Of a stretch of DNA of 64,000 nt, positions 26,689 through 37,588 are shown piece by piece. The stretch lies in contig JAWKSY010000003.1 of NCBI GenBank assembly GCA_041402125.1, positions 248,001 through 312,000 on the forward strand, given 5' to 3'. Position 1 is the stretch's first letter, and each line of letters starts with the position of its first letter. The translations under genes and the position numbers were made by a program. Source of the DNA: JAWKSY01 sp041402125 (GTDB lineage: Bacteria > Planctomycetota > GCA-002687715 > DRQF01). Under the pieces are notes generated by a model that did no database searches, had not been told where the DNA came from, and saw only the letters and a list, made by a program, of their open reading frames with translations.

Positions 26689-27291
26689 ATGTCGATGCCG
26701 CGCCCGACGATCGTCGCTCTTCTCCTGCTTTTCCTGTTCGGCTGCGCCGAGCGTCGACTCGTCATCGAGACCGAGCCCCCCGGCGCGACCGTCTATCTCG
26801 ACAACGCGCCGATCGGCACGACGCCGCTCGACGTCGAGTTCACCTACGGCGGACTCCGCGAGATCCTGATCCTCCACGACGTCGGCACCGAGGGCCCGGA
26901 GGGGCGCGTCACCTACAAGCCCCTGCTCGTCCGGCAGGAACTGGAGAACTTCGCGTTCGACGTCTTCCCCTTCGACGTCTTCACGAGCCTCGTGCCGGCC
27001 CGCATCGAGGATCGCCACGAGCTCCGCTTCACGCTCGAACCGGCGGAGGAGATCCCGCTCCTGCGCGCGACCGGGGACGCCTACATCGACGCGCTCACCG
27101 ACCGCGCCGAATCGCTCGCCGCGCGCTCGCGCCGCGCCTTCGAGGAGGGCTTCCCCGCCGTCGAACCGCTCGGCGCGAATCGCGAGGGCGAGTCCGGAGC
27201 GAAGCCGACCGAGGAGGAGCCGACGGAGGACGACGCGCCGCCTCCGCCGGCGGACCCGACCGCGGATCCGGAGACCGGGGAGCGCCCGTGA
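26689..27291 (+). CDS. PEGA-domain lipoprotein
   Basis: 200 residues. ATG 26689 gives a lipoprotein signal (IVALLLLFLFGC with the lipobox LFGC before AE). Mature residues ~24-60 are a PEGA domain (LVIETEPPGATVYLDNAPIG followed by TTPLDVEFTYGG), a beta-rich module typical of surface-anchored proteins. The middle part is uncharacterised. The C-terminus is Pro/Glu/Asp-rich and probably disordered. It overlaps murD by the 4-nt GTGA, so the two are co-translated. Likely membrane-anchored in the periplasm; partner unknown. Confidence 0.85.
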   Translation: MSMPRPTIVALLLLFLFGCAERRLVIETEPPGATVYLDNAPIGTTPLDVEFTYGGLREILILHDVGTEGPEGRVTYKPLLVRQELENFAFDVFPFDVFTSLVPARIEDRHELRFTLEPAEEIPLLRATGDAYIDALTDRAESLAARSRRAFEEGFPAVEPLGANREGESGAKPTEEEPTEDDAPPPPADPTADPETGERP

Positions 27292-28619
27292 CCCGGAGCC
27301 TCGTCGTCGGCCTCGGTCGCTTCGGGGGCGGCGAGGGCGCCCTGCGCTTCCTCGCGGACCGCGGGGACGAGGTCCTCGTCTCCGACTCCGCTCCCGAGGC
27401 CGCCTTCGCCGACGTCGTCGCCGCCTGGCGCGACCACCCTCGCGTCACCTTCTCCTTCGGCCCCCAGACGCCGGAGCTGCTCGCGGGCCGCGATCTCGTC
27501 GTCGCGAGTCCCGCCGTTCCGCCCGAGGCGCCGATCCTCCGCGCCGCCCGCGAGCGGGGACTCCCCGTCACCACCGAGCTCGCGCTCTTCCTCGAGCGCG
27601 CGCCGCGACTCGGCCTCGCGGTGACGGGATCGAACGGGAAGTCGACCACGGCCGAGCTGCTCGCGGCGATGCTCCGCGCCGCGGGACGGACGGTCGAGGT
27701 CGCCGGCAACATGGGCCGCTCGCTCCTCCCCGAGGTCGCGACACTCCCCCCGGAGACCGAGCTCGTCCTCGAGATCTCGAGCTTCCAGCTCGAGGCCATG
27801 GCCCTCCCGACGCCCCCCCTGCGCGGCGCGATCATCACCGGCATCACGCCGAATCACCTCGATCGCCACGGCGACATGGCGCGCTACGTCGAGGCGAAGT
27901 CCCGCGTCCTCGAACTCGTGGCCGACGGCGGCTCGCTCGTCGCGCCGCGCGATCTCCCCGCGCTCGCCGACTGGCGCGCGGCGGGACGCCTCGACCGGTT
28001 GCGCGAGATCGCGGTGGAGTCCCTGCCCGCGGACGTCGCGACGGCGATCGCGGCCGGCGCGCCGAACCGCATCATCGCCTTCAACGCGCGACAGGCCGCG
28101 GCGCTCGCCGGGGCGACCGGTCCGCTCGGCGTCGCCGCGGTCACGCGCGCGCTCGCCGAGTTCCGCCCCCTCCGCCACCGGCTCGAGGAGGTGGCCCGTC
28201 GCGGCGACCTGCGTTTCGTCGACGACTCCAAATCCACGACGCCCGAGGCCACCGCCGCGGGCGTCGCCGCCTTCGAGGGCCCGATCCACCTCGTCTGCGG
28301 CGGATACGACAAGGGTCTCGATCCCGCTCCCCTCCTCGACGCCGCCCGACGCTGCGCCTCGGTGCGCCTCCTCGGCGCGACGGCGGAGGATCTGGAGGGT
28401 CGGCTGCGCGGGCACGCCGACCTCGCCCGCTTCACCACCCTCTCCTCCCTGCTCGACGACGTCTTCGCGCGGGTCCGGAGCGGCTGCGTGCTGCTCTCGC
28501 CCGGTCACGCCAGCTATGGCCTCTGGCGGGACTACCGGGCGCGCGGCGAGGACTTCCGACGCGGCATCCGCGAGCGGCTCGGCGAGGGGGAAGCGGCGCC
28601 GGCGGCGACGGACCTTTGA
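27288..28619 (+). CDS. murD: UDP-N-acetylmuramoylalanine-D-glutamate ligase
   Basis: 443 residues. Adds D-Glu to UDP-MurNAc-L-Ala with ATP in peptidoglycan precursor synthesis (cytoplasm). Motifs: N-terminal Rossmann-type SLVVGLGRFGGGEGA, ASPAVPPEAPIL, the ATP loop AVTGSNGKSTTAEL, EISSFQLEAM, ITPNHLDRHG, FVDDSKSTTPEAT and a C-terminal LLSPGHASYGLW where most MurD have LSPACASFD. GTG 27288 overlaps the PEGA gene. No other cell-wall gene is next to it, so murD lies outside a dcw-type cluster here. The -35 box of the mcsA promoter overlaps its stop codon. Confidence 0.93.
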   Translation: MTRSLVVGLGRFGGGEGALRFLADRGDEVLVSDSAPEAAFADVVAAWRDHPRVTFSFGPQTPELLAGRDLVVASPAVPPEAPILRAARERGLPVTTELALFLERAPRLGLAVTGSNGKSTTAELLAAMLRAAGRTVEVAGNMGRSLLPEVATLPPETELVLEISSFQLEAMALPTPPLRGAIITGITPNHLDRHGDMARYVEAKSRVLELVADGGSLVAPRDLPALADWRAAGRLDRLREIAVESLPADVATAIAAGAPNRIIAFNARQAAALAGATGPLGVAAVTRALAEFRPLRHRLEEVARRGDLRFVDDSKSTTPEATAAGVAAFEGPIHLVCGGYDKGLDPAPLLDAARRCASVRLLGATAEDLEGRLRGHADLARFTTLSSLLDDVFARVRSGCVLLSPGHASYGLWRDYRARGEDFRRGIRERLGEGEAAPAATDL

Positions 28620-28645
28620 CTCCGGGCCTCGCCCCGCGCTACGCT
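28616..28645 (+). promoter_or_regulatory. Probable promoter of mcsA-mcsB
   Basis: TTGACT (28616-28621), 18-nt spacer, TACGCT (28640-28645), at the end of murD and about 92 nt upstream of the mcsA ATG. I see no CtsR heptad repeat in the leader. Confidence 0.45.
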
Positions 28646-28737
28646 GCGAGCGGCCGCCGAGGGAACGACCTCGCGCCCCGAGGCCCGGCGAACGGCCGGG
28701 AGGTCGCGGCGGCCGCGGACGCGCTCGAGGGGACCGG

Positions 28738-29274
28738 ATGCTCTGCCAGCGCTGCGGCGAGACCGAAGCGACCGTCTTCACGACGAGCATCGTGAACGAC
28801 GAGATGCACAAGCGCGCGCTCTGCGAGCCCTGCTACGAGGCGGAGGGGCTCGCCCTCCCCTTCAGTCAGGGCAAGATCGCCGACGTCGCGCCGGCCGAGG
28901 GGATCGTCAAGATCGACCTCGACCTCCTGAAGAACGCCTTCGCGCGCCACCTCGGCAAGGGCCGCGAGTCCAAGCGCTGCCCGAACTGCGGCATGACCCT
29001 CGAACAGTTCAAGAAGCGCCACGTCGTGGGCTGCCCTCACGACTACGAGGTGTTCAAGGAGGAGCTGGGCGAGCTCCTCCGTCGCCTGCACGCGGGTGAC
29101 CACCATCGCGGAAAGCTCCCCCAGGCGATCGAGATGCGCCGCATCCGCGATCACCGTGCGCGCCAGCTCCGCGAGGAACTCGAGCGCGCGATCCACGCCG
29201 AGAGCTACGAGGAGGCCGCGCGACTGCGCGACCGGATCCGCGCCCTCGAGGACTCCGAGACGACCGGTGATTGA
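28738..29274 (+). CDS. mcsA: McsA-like zinc-finger activator of protein-arginine kinase
   Basis: 178 residues; ATG 28738. Two zinc-binding CxxC pairs are at the N-terminus (MLCQRCGETEA and ALCEPCYEAEG) and another pair follows (RCPNCGMTLEQF, then VVGCPHDYEVF). The C-terminus is a UVR motif (LREELERAIHAESYEEAARL, RDRIRALE), which gives the McsA order of domains. In Bacillus McsA binds zinc and activates the arginine kinase McsB. The stop overlaps the mcsB start by 8 nt, so the pair is translationally coupled. Confidence 0.92.
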   Translation: MLCQRCGETEATVFTTSIVNDEMHKRALCEPCYEAEGLALPFSQGKIADVAPAEGIVKIDLDLLKNAFARHLGKGRESKRCPNCGMTLEQFKKRHVVGCPHDYEVFKEELGELLRRLHAGDHHRGKLPQAIEMRRIRDHRARQLREELERAIHAESYEEAARLRDRIRALEDSETTGD

Positions 29275-30322
29275 CGAATCGCTCGCGTCGCGACCCTGCC
29301 CCTGGCTCGCGCTCGGCGCGGAGGCCGGCGACGTGGTGATCTCGACCCGCGTCCGGCTCGCGCGCAACGTGCGGGGCTATCCGATGCCCTGGAAGATGAG
29401 CGCGGACCAACGGGACGAGCTCGAGGAGATGCTCGGGACCCGCCTGGGTCAGGCCGAGCTCGAGAAGGGCATGGTCTCGGAGCGCGTCGACGCGCTCGGG
29501 CCGCGCGACCGTCAGCTCCTCGTCGAGCGGCACCTCATCAGCCGCGAGCTGTCCCTGGGGAACGGTCGGCGCGCCGTGCACTTCAGTCGCGACGAGCACC
29601 TCGCGATCATGACCGACGAGGAGGATCACCTCCGCCTCCAGGCCCTCGCCCCCGGACTGCAGGTCGACTCGACCTGGTCGTACCTGAACGGGATCGACTC
29701 GCGGATCGAGAAGCTCCTCCCCTACGCGGTCTCGGAGGAGCTCGGCTACCTGACCTGCTGCCCGACCAACGTGGGCACGGGCCTCCGCGTCTCGGTGATG
29801 ATCCACGTCCCGACCCTCGTGTCGACGGGCCAGATCACGAAGGTGGCGACGGCGGCGGCGAAGGTCGGCCTCGTCCTCCGCGGCTTCCGGGGCGAGGGAT
29901 CGGAGGCCACGGGCGACCTCTACCAGATCTCCAACCAGGTGACCCTGGGCCGGTCCGAGTCCGAGATCCTGGGCGACGTCCGGGTCATGGTCGACAAGGT
30001 GGTCGAGTGGGAGCGGGGCCTCCGCAAGCTGCTCCTCCGCCAGAGCCGCAACGACCTCGAGGACCGGGTCTGGCGCGCCTGGGGGCAGCTCCGGTTCGCC
30101 CGGAAGATGGGCACCGAGGAGGCCCTCGGGCACCTCTCCTCGCTGCGCCTGGGCATCCACGTCGAGCTGCTCCACCACCTCCGCCCGGCCCTGGTCAACG
30201 AGCTCTTCCTCCTCATCCAACCCGCGCACCTGCAGGCACTTGTGGGGCGTGAGCTGGATCGGGAGGAGCGCGACCGCCAGCGGGCGGCCTTCGTCCGGCG
30301 GCGACTCTCCGAGGCCGAGTGA
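29267..30322 (+). CDS. mcsB: Protein-arginine kinase McsB
   Basis: 351 residues. Phosphorylates arginine side chains of misfolded proteins, a tag recognised by ClpC. Phosphagen-kinase fold motifs: ISTRVRLARNVRGYPMPWK, SERHL-like VERHLISRELSLGNGRRAV, the catalytic-loop TCCPTNVGTGLRVSVMIHVP (Cys and the NxGTGxR motif) and RGFRGEGSEATGDLYQISNQ. GTG 29267 overlaps mcsA. The C-terminal region keeps arginine-rich helices as in other McsB. With mcsA before and clpC after it forms the core of an arginine-phosphorylation degradation pathway. Confidence 0.95.
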   Translation: MIDESLASRPCPWLALGAEAGDVVISTRVRLARNVRGYPMPWKMSADQRDELEEMLGTRLGQAELEKGMVSERVDALGPRDRQLLVERHLISRELSLGNGRRAVHFSRDEHLAIMTDEEDHLRLQALAPGLQVDSTWSYLNGIDSRIEKLLPYAVSEELGYLTCCPTNVGTGLRVSVMIHVPTLVSTGQITKVATAAAKVGLVLRGFRGEGSEATGDLYQISNQVTLGRSESEILGDVRVMVDKVVEWERGLRKLLLRQSRNDLEDRVWRAWGQLRFARKMGTEEALGHLSSLRLGIHVELLHHLRPALVNELFLLIQPAHLQALVGRELDREERDRQRAAFVRRRLSEAE

Positions 30323-30557
30323 CGGTTTGGGCCGCTCCCCCGGCGCGCATATGATGAACGCGGGCTGGCCGGGCGGCGGCCCCGGAACGGGGGACCACGG
30401 GGAGGCGCGGAATCGGCATTCCGCGGATTGAAGCTCATCCCTTCCCCCGCTTCGCGTCGAAAAAAGGGCCAGTGAGCCCGTCCGACCTCCGTACTGATTC
30501 TGCGGACCGGACTTAGAGACGAGGCCGCGCGACGCGCGCCGGACGAGGGAGCGATTC

Positions 30558-33026
<2,469 letters not shown>

Positions 33027-33049
33027 GCCGACGGACGACCTGACCGGAA

Positions 33050-33088
33050 CGAACCGGGGGGAAGGGGCGAACCCTTCCCCCCGGTTCG
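33050..33088 (+). terminator. Terminator of clpC
   Basis: Perfect 17-bp stem (CGAACCGGGGGGAAGGG at 33050-33066 and its complement at 33072-33088) with a GCGAA loop, 23 nt past the stop codon. No T-run, but it is one of the strongest hairpins in the window. Confidence 0.75.
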
Positions 33089-33281
33089 CGTTCCGGACCC
33101 GGTCCCCCGCCCCGGGGCCCCGGGGCGGCGTCCGTCCCGCCCTTCCTCGGGTCGGTCTCGTGGGTCATGATGGCGACCGACGCGCGAGGCGGCGGTCGCG
33201 TCGGAACCAGGATTCGGGAGCGCGGCCGGGGCCTCGGGCGTTCCCGCGGCCTCCGCGGCCGTCCCCGCGGACGATGAGCCC

Positions 33282-34274
33282 ATGAACAAGTCACTCGCCT
33301 TCGCCCTCCTGATCTCCGCCGCCGCGACCTTCGCGCTGGCCCTGCGCCTCAACCTTCGCCCCGAGCCCACGCCCCCGGCGCCGGTCGCGGCGACGAACGA
33401 CGCGGCCCACGAGACCCTGCTCGCGGCGATGGACGCCCGGATGGGGCGGCTCGAGGAGAAGCTCGAGGTCCTGCTCGGCTCGGGCGAGGACCCCGCGACC
33501 GAGAAGAAGCTCAGCACGCTGCTCGAACGCGTCGACGAGATGGCCTCGCAGATCTACGACTTCGAGCAGGAGAACCGGCGGGACCTCATGCGCCTCCAGG
33601 CGAACGTCCTCCGCGGGATCGGGAAGCTCGGCGCGCCCGGCCCCCGCGACACCCCGGCCGACCCCGCCGCCCTCAAGAAGGAGCTCGCGGAGAAGGGCGT
33701 CGAGCTCAGCGTCTCCGGCAAGTGGATCAGGGTCGAAGGCCACATGAAGCCCCCCGAACGCCCCCTCGAGGCCATCGCGGTCATGGAGGGCGGCCCGACG
33801 CACGAGACGATGTTCGTGATCGAGGCCGAGGCCCTCGCGATCCGCAACGCCCTCGTCGCGCTCGGCTGCAAGACCGGCGAGCCGCCGGACTGGCGCCGCG
33901 AGCAACCGCCGACCGGACAGAAGCTCTGGATCTACGTCGACTGGGAGGGCCTCGCCCGTCCCTGGCGCCTCGAGGACATGATCAACGACGCGCGCGACGG
34001 GACCTCCATGAAGGAGGGGAACTGGGTCTTCGTCGGGTCCCAGTTCGTGAGCGACATGCGGACCGGCGACGAGTACTTCGCGGCCGACGCGGCGCGCATC
34101 GCGATGACGCTCGTGCACAAGTTCGCGAACGTCGCGGTGATCGCCTCGGCCCACCCCGACGCGGGCAACGAACAGATCTGGGTGCGGAACCCCGACACCC
34201 TGCCGAAGGATCCCGACGCGAGGATCCGGATCACGATCGCGCCCCAGCGCCTCGAACACATGGAGTGGCGATGA
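33282..34274 (+). CDS. YdjY-domain secreted or membrane-anchored protein
   Basis: 330 residues; ATG 33282. Residues 5-22 are a hydrophobic signal or anchor. A coiled-coil region (~40-105; MDARMGRLEEKLEVLLGSGE, LLERVDEMASQIYDFEQENR) comes next. From ~130 a YdjY-type domain follows, with GVELSVSGKWIRVEGHMKPP, PLEAIAVMEGGPTHETMFVI, ALAIRNALVALGCKTGEPPD and GNWVFVGSQFVSD. YdjY domains are abundant in Planctomycetota and have no assigned biochemical function. The fusion with a coiled coil suggests an oligomeric envelope protein. The stop overlaps the next ATG (ATGA), so it is coupled to the following membrane-protein gene. Confidence 0.8.
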   Translation: MNKSLAFALLISAAATFALALRLNLRPEPTPPAPVAATNDAAHETLLAAMDARMGRLEEKLEVLLGSGEDPATEKKLSTLLERVDEMASQIYDFEQENRRDLMRLQANVLRGIGKLGAPGPRDTPADPAALKKELAEKGVELSVSGKWIRVEGHMKPPERPLEAIAVMEGGPTHETMFVIEAEALAIRNALVALGCKTGEPPDWRREQPPTGQKLWIYVDWEGLARPWRLEDMINDARDGTSMKEGNWVFVGSQFVSDMRTGDEYFAADAARIAMTLVHKFANVAVIASAHPDAGNEQIWVRNPDTLPKDPDARIRITIAPQRLEHMEWR

Positions 34275-35444
34275 CGCGACCGGCGTCGCTCTCGCGGGCG
34301 CACGCGCTCGTGCGACGCGTCCGGGCCCGCCTGGCCGGCGCCCGCGCGCTCCGGCTCACGGTGAGCCTGGGCGCGATCGGGCTCGGAGCGGCCGCGATCC
34401 CGCTCGCGATCTCGCGACTCGTCCCGGTGGCGCCGGGCGCGGCCGAGACCGCCGCCCTCGCCGGCGTCGGCGCCGCGCTCCTGCTCGCCGCGATCCTCGC
34501 CTGGTGCGACCGGCCCACGGTCGCGGAGGCCGCGCGGCGGGTCGACGCGGCCGGGGACGGCCGCTCGCTCGTGCTCACCGCGATCGCGATGAGCGAGTCC
34601 GAGACGGCGACGCCGCTCGGCGCGCTCTTCCTGCGCGATCTCGAACGACGACTCCGGCATCGCCCTTCCGCGTCCCGCGTTCGGCCGCACCTTCGGCCTG
34701 CGCGCTCTCGCGCCGCTCCTCGCCGTCGATCTGCTGCTCGCCGCGACCCCCGCCGCCCTCCCCGCGCCGACCGGAGACGATCCGGCCCGGCTCCAACGGG
34801 TCGCCGCGCGGCTCGAGGGCATTCGCGACGAGGAGACGCGCGCAGAACCTGAAGGAGCTCGCGGGCGCGCGGACCGAGGCCGAACTGGCGGCTCGCGCCC
34901 GCGATCTGTGGGCGCGCCTCCAGCGCCGCCGAAGCCGCCCGCGGATCCTCGAGGCGCTGGCCGAGGCGCTCGCCCGCGGCGACGTCGAGGCGGCCCGGCG
35001 CGCGACCGACCGTATCGAGGACCGGAACCGCGCGGACGCGGTCTCCGTCGCCGCGCTCGCGAGACGGCTGCGCGAGAAGGCCGCGGAGCTGGAGGAGCGC
35101 GCCCGCACCCTCGAGGAGGTGGCGCGCGCGCTCGAGGATCGGGGCTCCCGCCCGGGCGGGGGCCGCGGGTTCGGACCGCGGAAGCGGTCGCCGAGCGCCT
35201 CGCTCCGGCCCGAGCGCACCGGATCCCCGCCGCCCGTCGACCCGACGCGCGAGGTCCTCATCGGCGTCTTCACGGAACTCGGGCAGGCTCCGCCCGCGCC
35301 CGGGTCCGCGGACGGAGGCGGCGCGGACTCGAGGACGACTCCGACGGACGACGGCTCGCCCTGGACGCCCTCCCCGAGCGCCTGCGTCCGGCCGCCCGGG
35401 ACTTTCTCGCCCGCCGCCGCGCCCGGGGCGCCGCCGGCCGATGA
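34271..35444 (+). CDS. Uncharacterised membrane protein with coiled coil (three apparent frameshifts)
   Basis: ATG 34271 overlaps the previous stop; the final stop (TGA 35442-35444) overlaps the queA ATG. Both ends therefore look coupled, but no single frame spans them. N-terminal frame: two membrane helices (RLTVSLGAIGLGAAAIPLAI and AALAGVGAALLLAAILAWC), then EAARRVDAAGDGRSLVLTAI. The frame shifts near 34655 to AFGRTFGLRALAPLLAVDLL, near 34845 to NLKELAGARTEAELAARARD plus a helical Arg/Glu-rich part, and near 35325 to LEDDSDGRRLALDALPERLR. The layout resembles large planctomycete membrane proteins with two N-terminal helices and a long soluble helical part, some annotated DUF4175-like, but I do not assign a family. 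Confidence 0.55.
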
Positions 35445-36526
35445 GCGCGTCGGAGCCGAGCTTCGATCTCGAGGACTACGACTTCGAGCTTCCCGAGCGC
35501 CTGATCGCCCAGACTCCGGCGGAGCGCCGGCGCGAGAGCCGGCTCATGGTCCTCGACCGCGGCCGCGACGAGATCCGGCACGCGCGCTTCGCGGATCTCC
35601 CGGAGTTCCTGGCCGCCGGCGACCTCCTCGTCGTCAACACGACGCGCGTCGTGCCCGGCCGGCTCGCGGGTCGTCGCCTCTCCACCGGTGGACGCCTGGA
35701 GCTCCTTCTCGAGGCGCCGACGCCCGACGGCGAGCTGGCCGGTCTGGTCCGTTCCGGCGGACGGCTGCGGCCCGGCGAGCTCCTCGAGTTCGCCGGCGGA
35801 GAACTCGTCCTCGAGCTGCTCGCCACCGAGGCGCGCGGCCGGCGACGCTTCCGCCGCCGCCCGGAGATCGACGGCGGCGGCGATCTCGCCGCGCTCCTCG
35901 AACGTCACGGCCGCATGCCGCTCCCGCCCTACATCCGCCGGGAGCGGGGCGAGGATCCAGCGCGCGACGCCCTCGACCGCGAGCGCTACCAGACCGTCTA
36001 CGCTCGCCGGCCGGGGGCCGTGGCGGCGCCGACGGCCGGCCTCCACTTCGACGAGGACCTCCTGCGGGAGCTGGAGCGACGGGGGATCGGCCGCGCCTCG
36101 CTCGAGCTCGCGGTCGGCCTCGGGACCTTCACTCCGATCGAGGAGCGCGACTTCCGACGCCACGCCATGCACGCGGAGCGCTTCGAGGTGGACGAGGAGG
36201 CCGCGCGCGCCGTGAACGCCTGTCGGGCCTCGGGCGGACGCGTCGTCGCCGTCGGCACGACGAGCGTCCGGTCGCTCGAATCCGCCTGGGACGAGGCGCG
36301 GGGCGAGGTCCTCCCCCGCATCGGCGAGACCGCGATCTTCATCCACCCGCCGATGCGCCTCCGCGCCGTCGACGCGCTCGTCACGAACTTCCACCTCCCG
36401 AAGAGCAGCCTCCTCCTCCTGCTCTCGGCCTTCGCGGGACGGGACCGCGTGCTGGCCGCCTACGAGGAGGCCGTGCGCGAGGAGTACCGCTTCTTCTCCT
36501 ACGGCGACGCGATGCTCGTCTTGTGA
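35441..36526 (+). CDS. queA: S-adenosylmethionine:tRNA ribosyltransferase-isomerase
   Basis: 361 residues. Transfers and isomerises the ribosyl group of S-adenosylmethionine onto preQ1-modified tRNA, giving epoxyqueuosine. Family motifs: EDYDFELPERLIAQTPAERR, SRLMVLDR, LLVVNTTRVVPGRL, PLPPYIRRE, ERYQTVYAR, GAVAAPTAGLHFDEDLL, ELAVGLGTFTPI, MHAERFEV, RVVAVGTTSVRSLES, LVTNFHLPKSSLLLLLSAF and EYRFFSYGDAMLVL at the C-terminus. ATG 35441 overlaps the upstream stop (ATGA). No other queuosine gene is in the window. Confidence 0.96.
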   Translation: MSASEPSFDLEDYDFELPERLIAQTPAERRRESRLMVLDRGRDEIRHARFADLPEFLAAGDLLVVNTTRVVPGRLAGRRLSTGGRLELLLEAPTPDGELAGLVRSGGRLRPGELLEFAGGELVLELLATEARGRRRFRRRPEIDGGGDLAALLERHGRMPLPPYIRRERGEDPARDALDRERYQTVYARRPGAVAAPTAGLHFDEDLLRELERRGIGRASLELAVGLGTFTPIEERDFRRHAMHAERFEVDEEAARAVNACRASGGRVVAVGTTSVRSLESAWDEARGEVLPRIGETAIFIHPPMRLRAVDALVTNFHLPKSSLLLLLSAFAGRDRVLAAYEEAVREEYRFFSYGDAMLVL

Positions 36527-36540
36527 GGGGGACCGAAGCG

Positions 36541-37578
36541 ATGGAACGACCCCGCCGCGCCGCCGCCGCGCTCCTCCTCCTGGTCCTCGGCGCCTGCCAC
36601 ACGAGCGAGGACCTCGGGCGGCTGGACGGCCCCGAGACGACGGCCGCGATCGCGGTGATGGCGACGATGCGCGGCGACGCCGCCGATCGACGCGTCGCCG
36701 ACTCGCTCCGGGAGGCGCTCGAGGCCGGACGTCTCCACCGGGGCGACGATCTCGGCGAGGAGGTCATGGGCGTCACGGACGACGAGGACGTGGTCCTCCT
36801 CCACCGCGGCCTCGAGCTTCCGGGCGCGAATCCCGAAGCGCGCCTCCTCGCGGCGAGCATCATCTACCACGAGGGCGTCCACCTCGGGCAGAGCCACGCC
36901 GAGCGCCTGCTCGGCCGTCCCGAGGAGGACGCCTACCTCGCGACGCACCACTACCAGCGCCGCCTCCTCGCGGCCTGGATCGACGGGGAGCCCGCCGCAC
37001 GGCGACTCCTCGCCGCTGCGGACCTCCGCCGCGTCGTGCGGGCCTTCGCCTCGGTGCGCCCCCGGATGGGGAGGGAATTCCTCGCCGATCGCTGCCCCGC
37101 GCACCGCCACGACGACGACTCCTTCCGCGTGGCCCCGGAGGCGACGGTCCACGAGCGGCACTTCGCGAACTGGCCGGTGCGCCGCGCGACGCTCGTGCTC
37201 CGCCCGGACGGAATCGGCGCCAGCGGCACGCTGGCCTTCGCCGCGGCGCCGGACGCTCCGCCCGTGCGCGGACTCTCCTGGCGACGCGAGGGCGCCCCGC
37301 CGCGCGCCGCCGTCCCCGTCCTCGTCTCCGCCCTCGCGGAGGGGCGACCGGGCCTCGAGGCCCGCGTGTACTGGTATCTCGTCCGTCGCGAGGACGACGG
37401 GACCGACGCGACCGACGACTGGAATCTCGGCGCGGCCCGGATCGCCCTCGATCGCTCCGTCCCCGGCGCGCCGCGCCTCCGCGTCTCGGGCGCGCTCGCG
37501 CCGGGCCGCTGGGACGTCGTCTACGTCCCCGCCCTCATCCTCGAGGTCGAGGACGCCGGCTGTCTCCGTCGCGGCTAA
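36541..37578 (+). CDS. Lipoprotein with an HEGVH metal-site motif
   Basis: 345 residues. ATG 36541 lies 14 nt past queA. It starts with a lipoprotein signal ending LVLGAC (lipidated Cys near residue 19). The middle contains LLAASIIYHEGVHLGQSHAE, near residue 105, where HEGVH fits the HExxH zinc-protease pattern; a third ligand is not obvious (possibly DAYLATHHY, about 23 residues on). The C-terminal half is beta-rich (GASGTLAFAAAPDAP, GLEARVYWYLVRREDDGTD, GRWDVVYVPALILEV) and resembles an Ig-like or lectin-like module. It could be an envelope metalloprotease, or a binding protein that kept only the motif. No family assigned. Confidence 0.7.
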   Translation: MERPRRAAAALLLLVLGACHTSEDLGRLDGPETTAAIAVMATMRGDAADRRVADSLREALEAGRLHRGDDLGEEVMGVTDDEDVVLLHRGLELPGANPEARLLAASIIYHEGVHLGQSHAERLLGRPEEDAYLATHHYQRRLLAAWIDGEPAARRLLAAADLRRVVRAFASVRPRMGREFLADRCPAHRHDDDSFRVAPEATVHERHFANWPVRRATLVLRPDGIGASGTLAFAAAPDAPPVRGLSWRREGAPPRAAVPVLVSALAEGRPGLEARVYWYLVRREDDGTDATDDWNLGAARIALDRSVPGAPRLRVSGALAPGRWDVVYVPALILEVEDAGCLRRG

Positions 37579-37588
37579 GATCCTCGAC

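Noticed and set aside
34504..37578. One open frame of 1,024 codons through the membrane protein, over queA and into the HEGVH lipoprotein
   Set aside because: queA is certain in another frame; the long frame merely joins part of the broken membrane-protein gene with the true lipoprotein gene starting at 36541.
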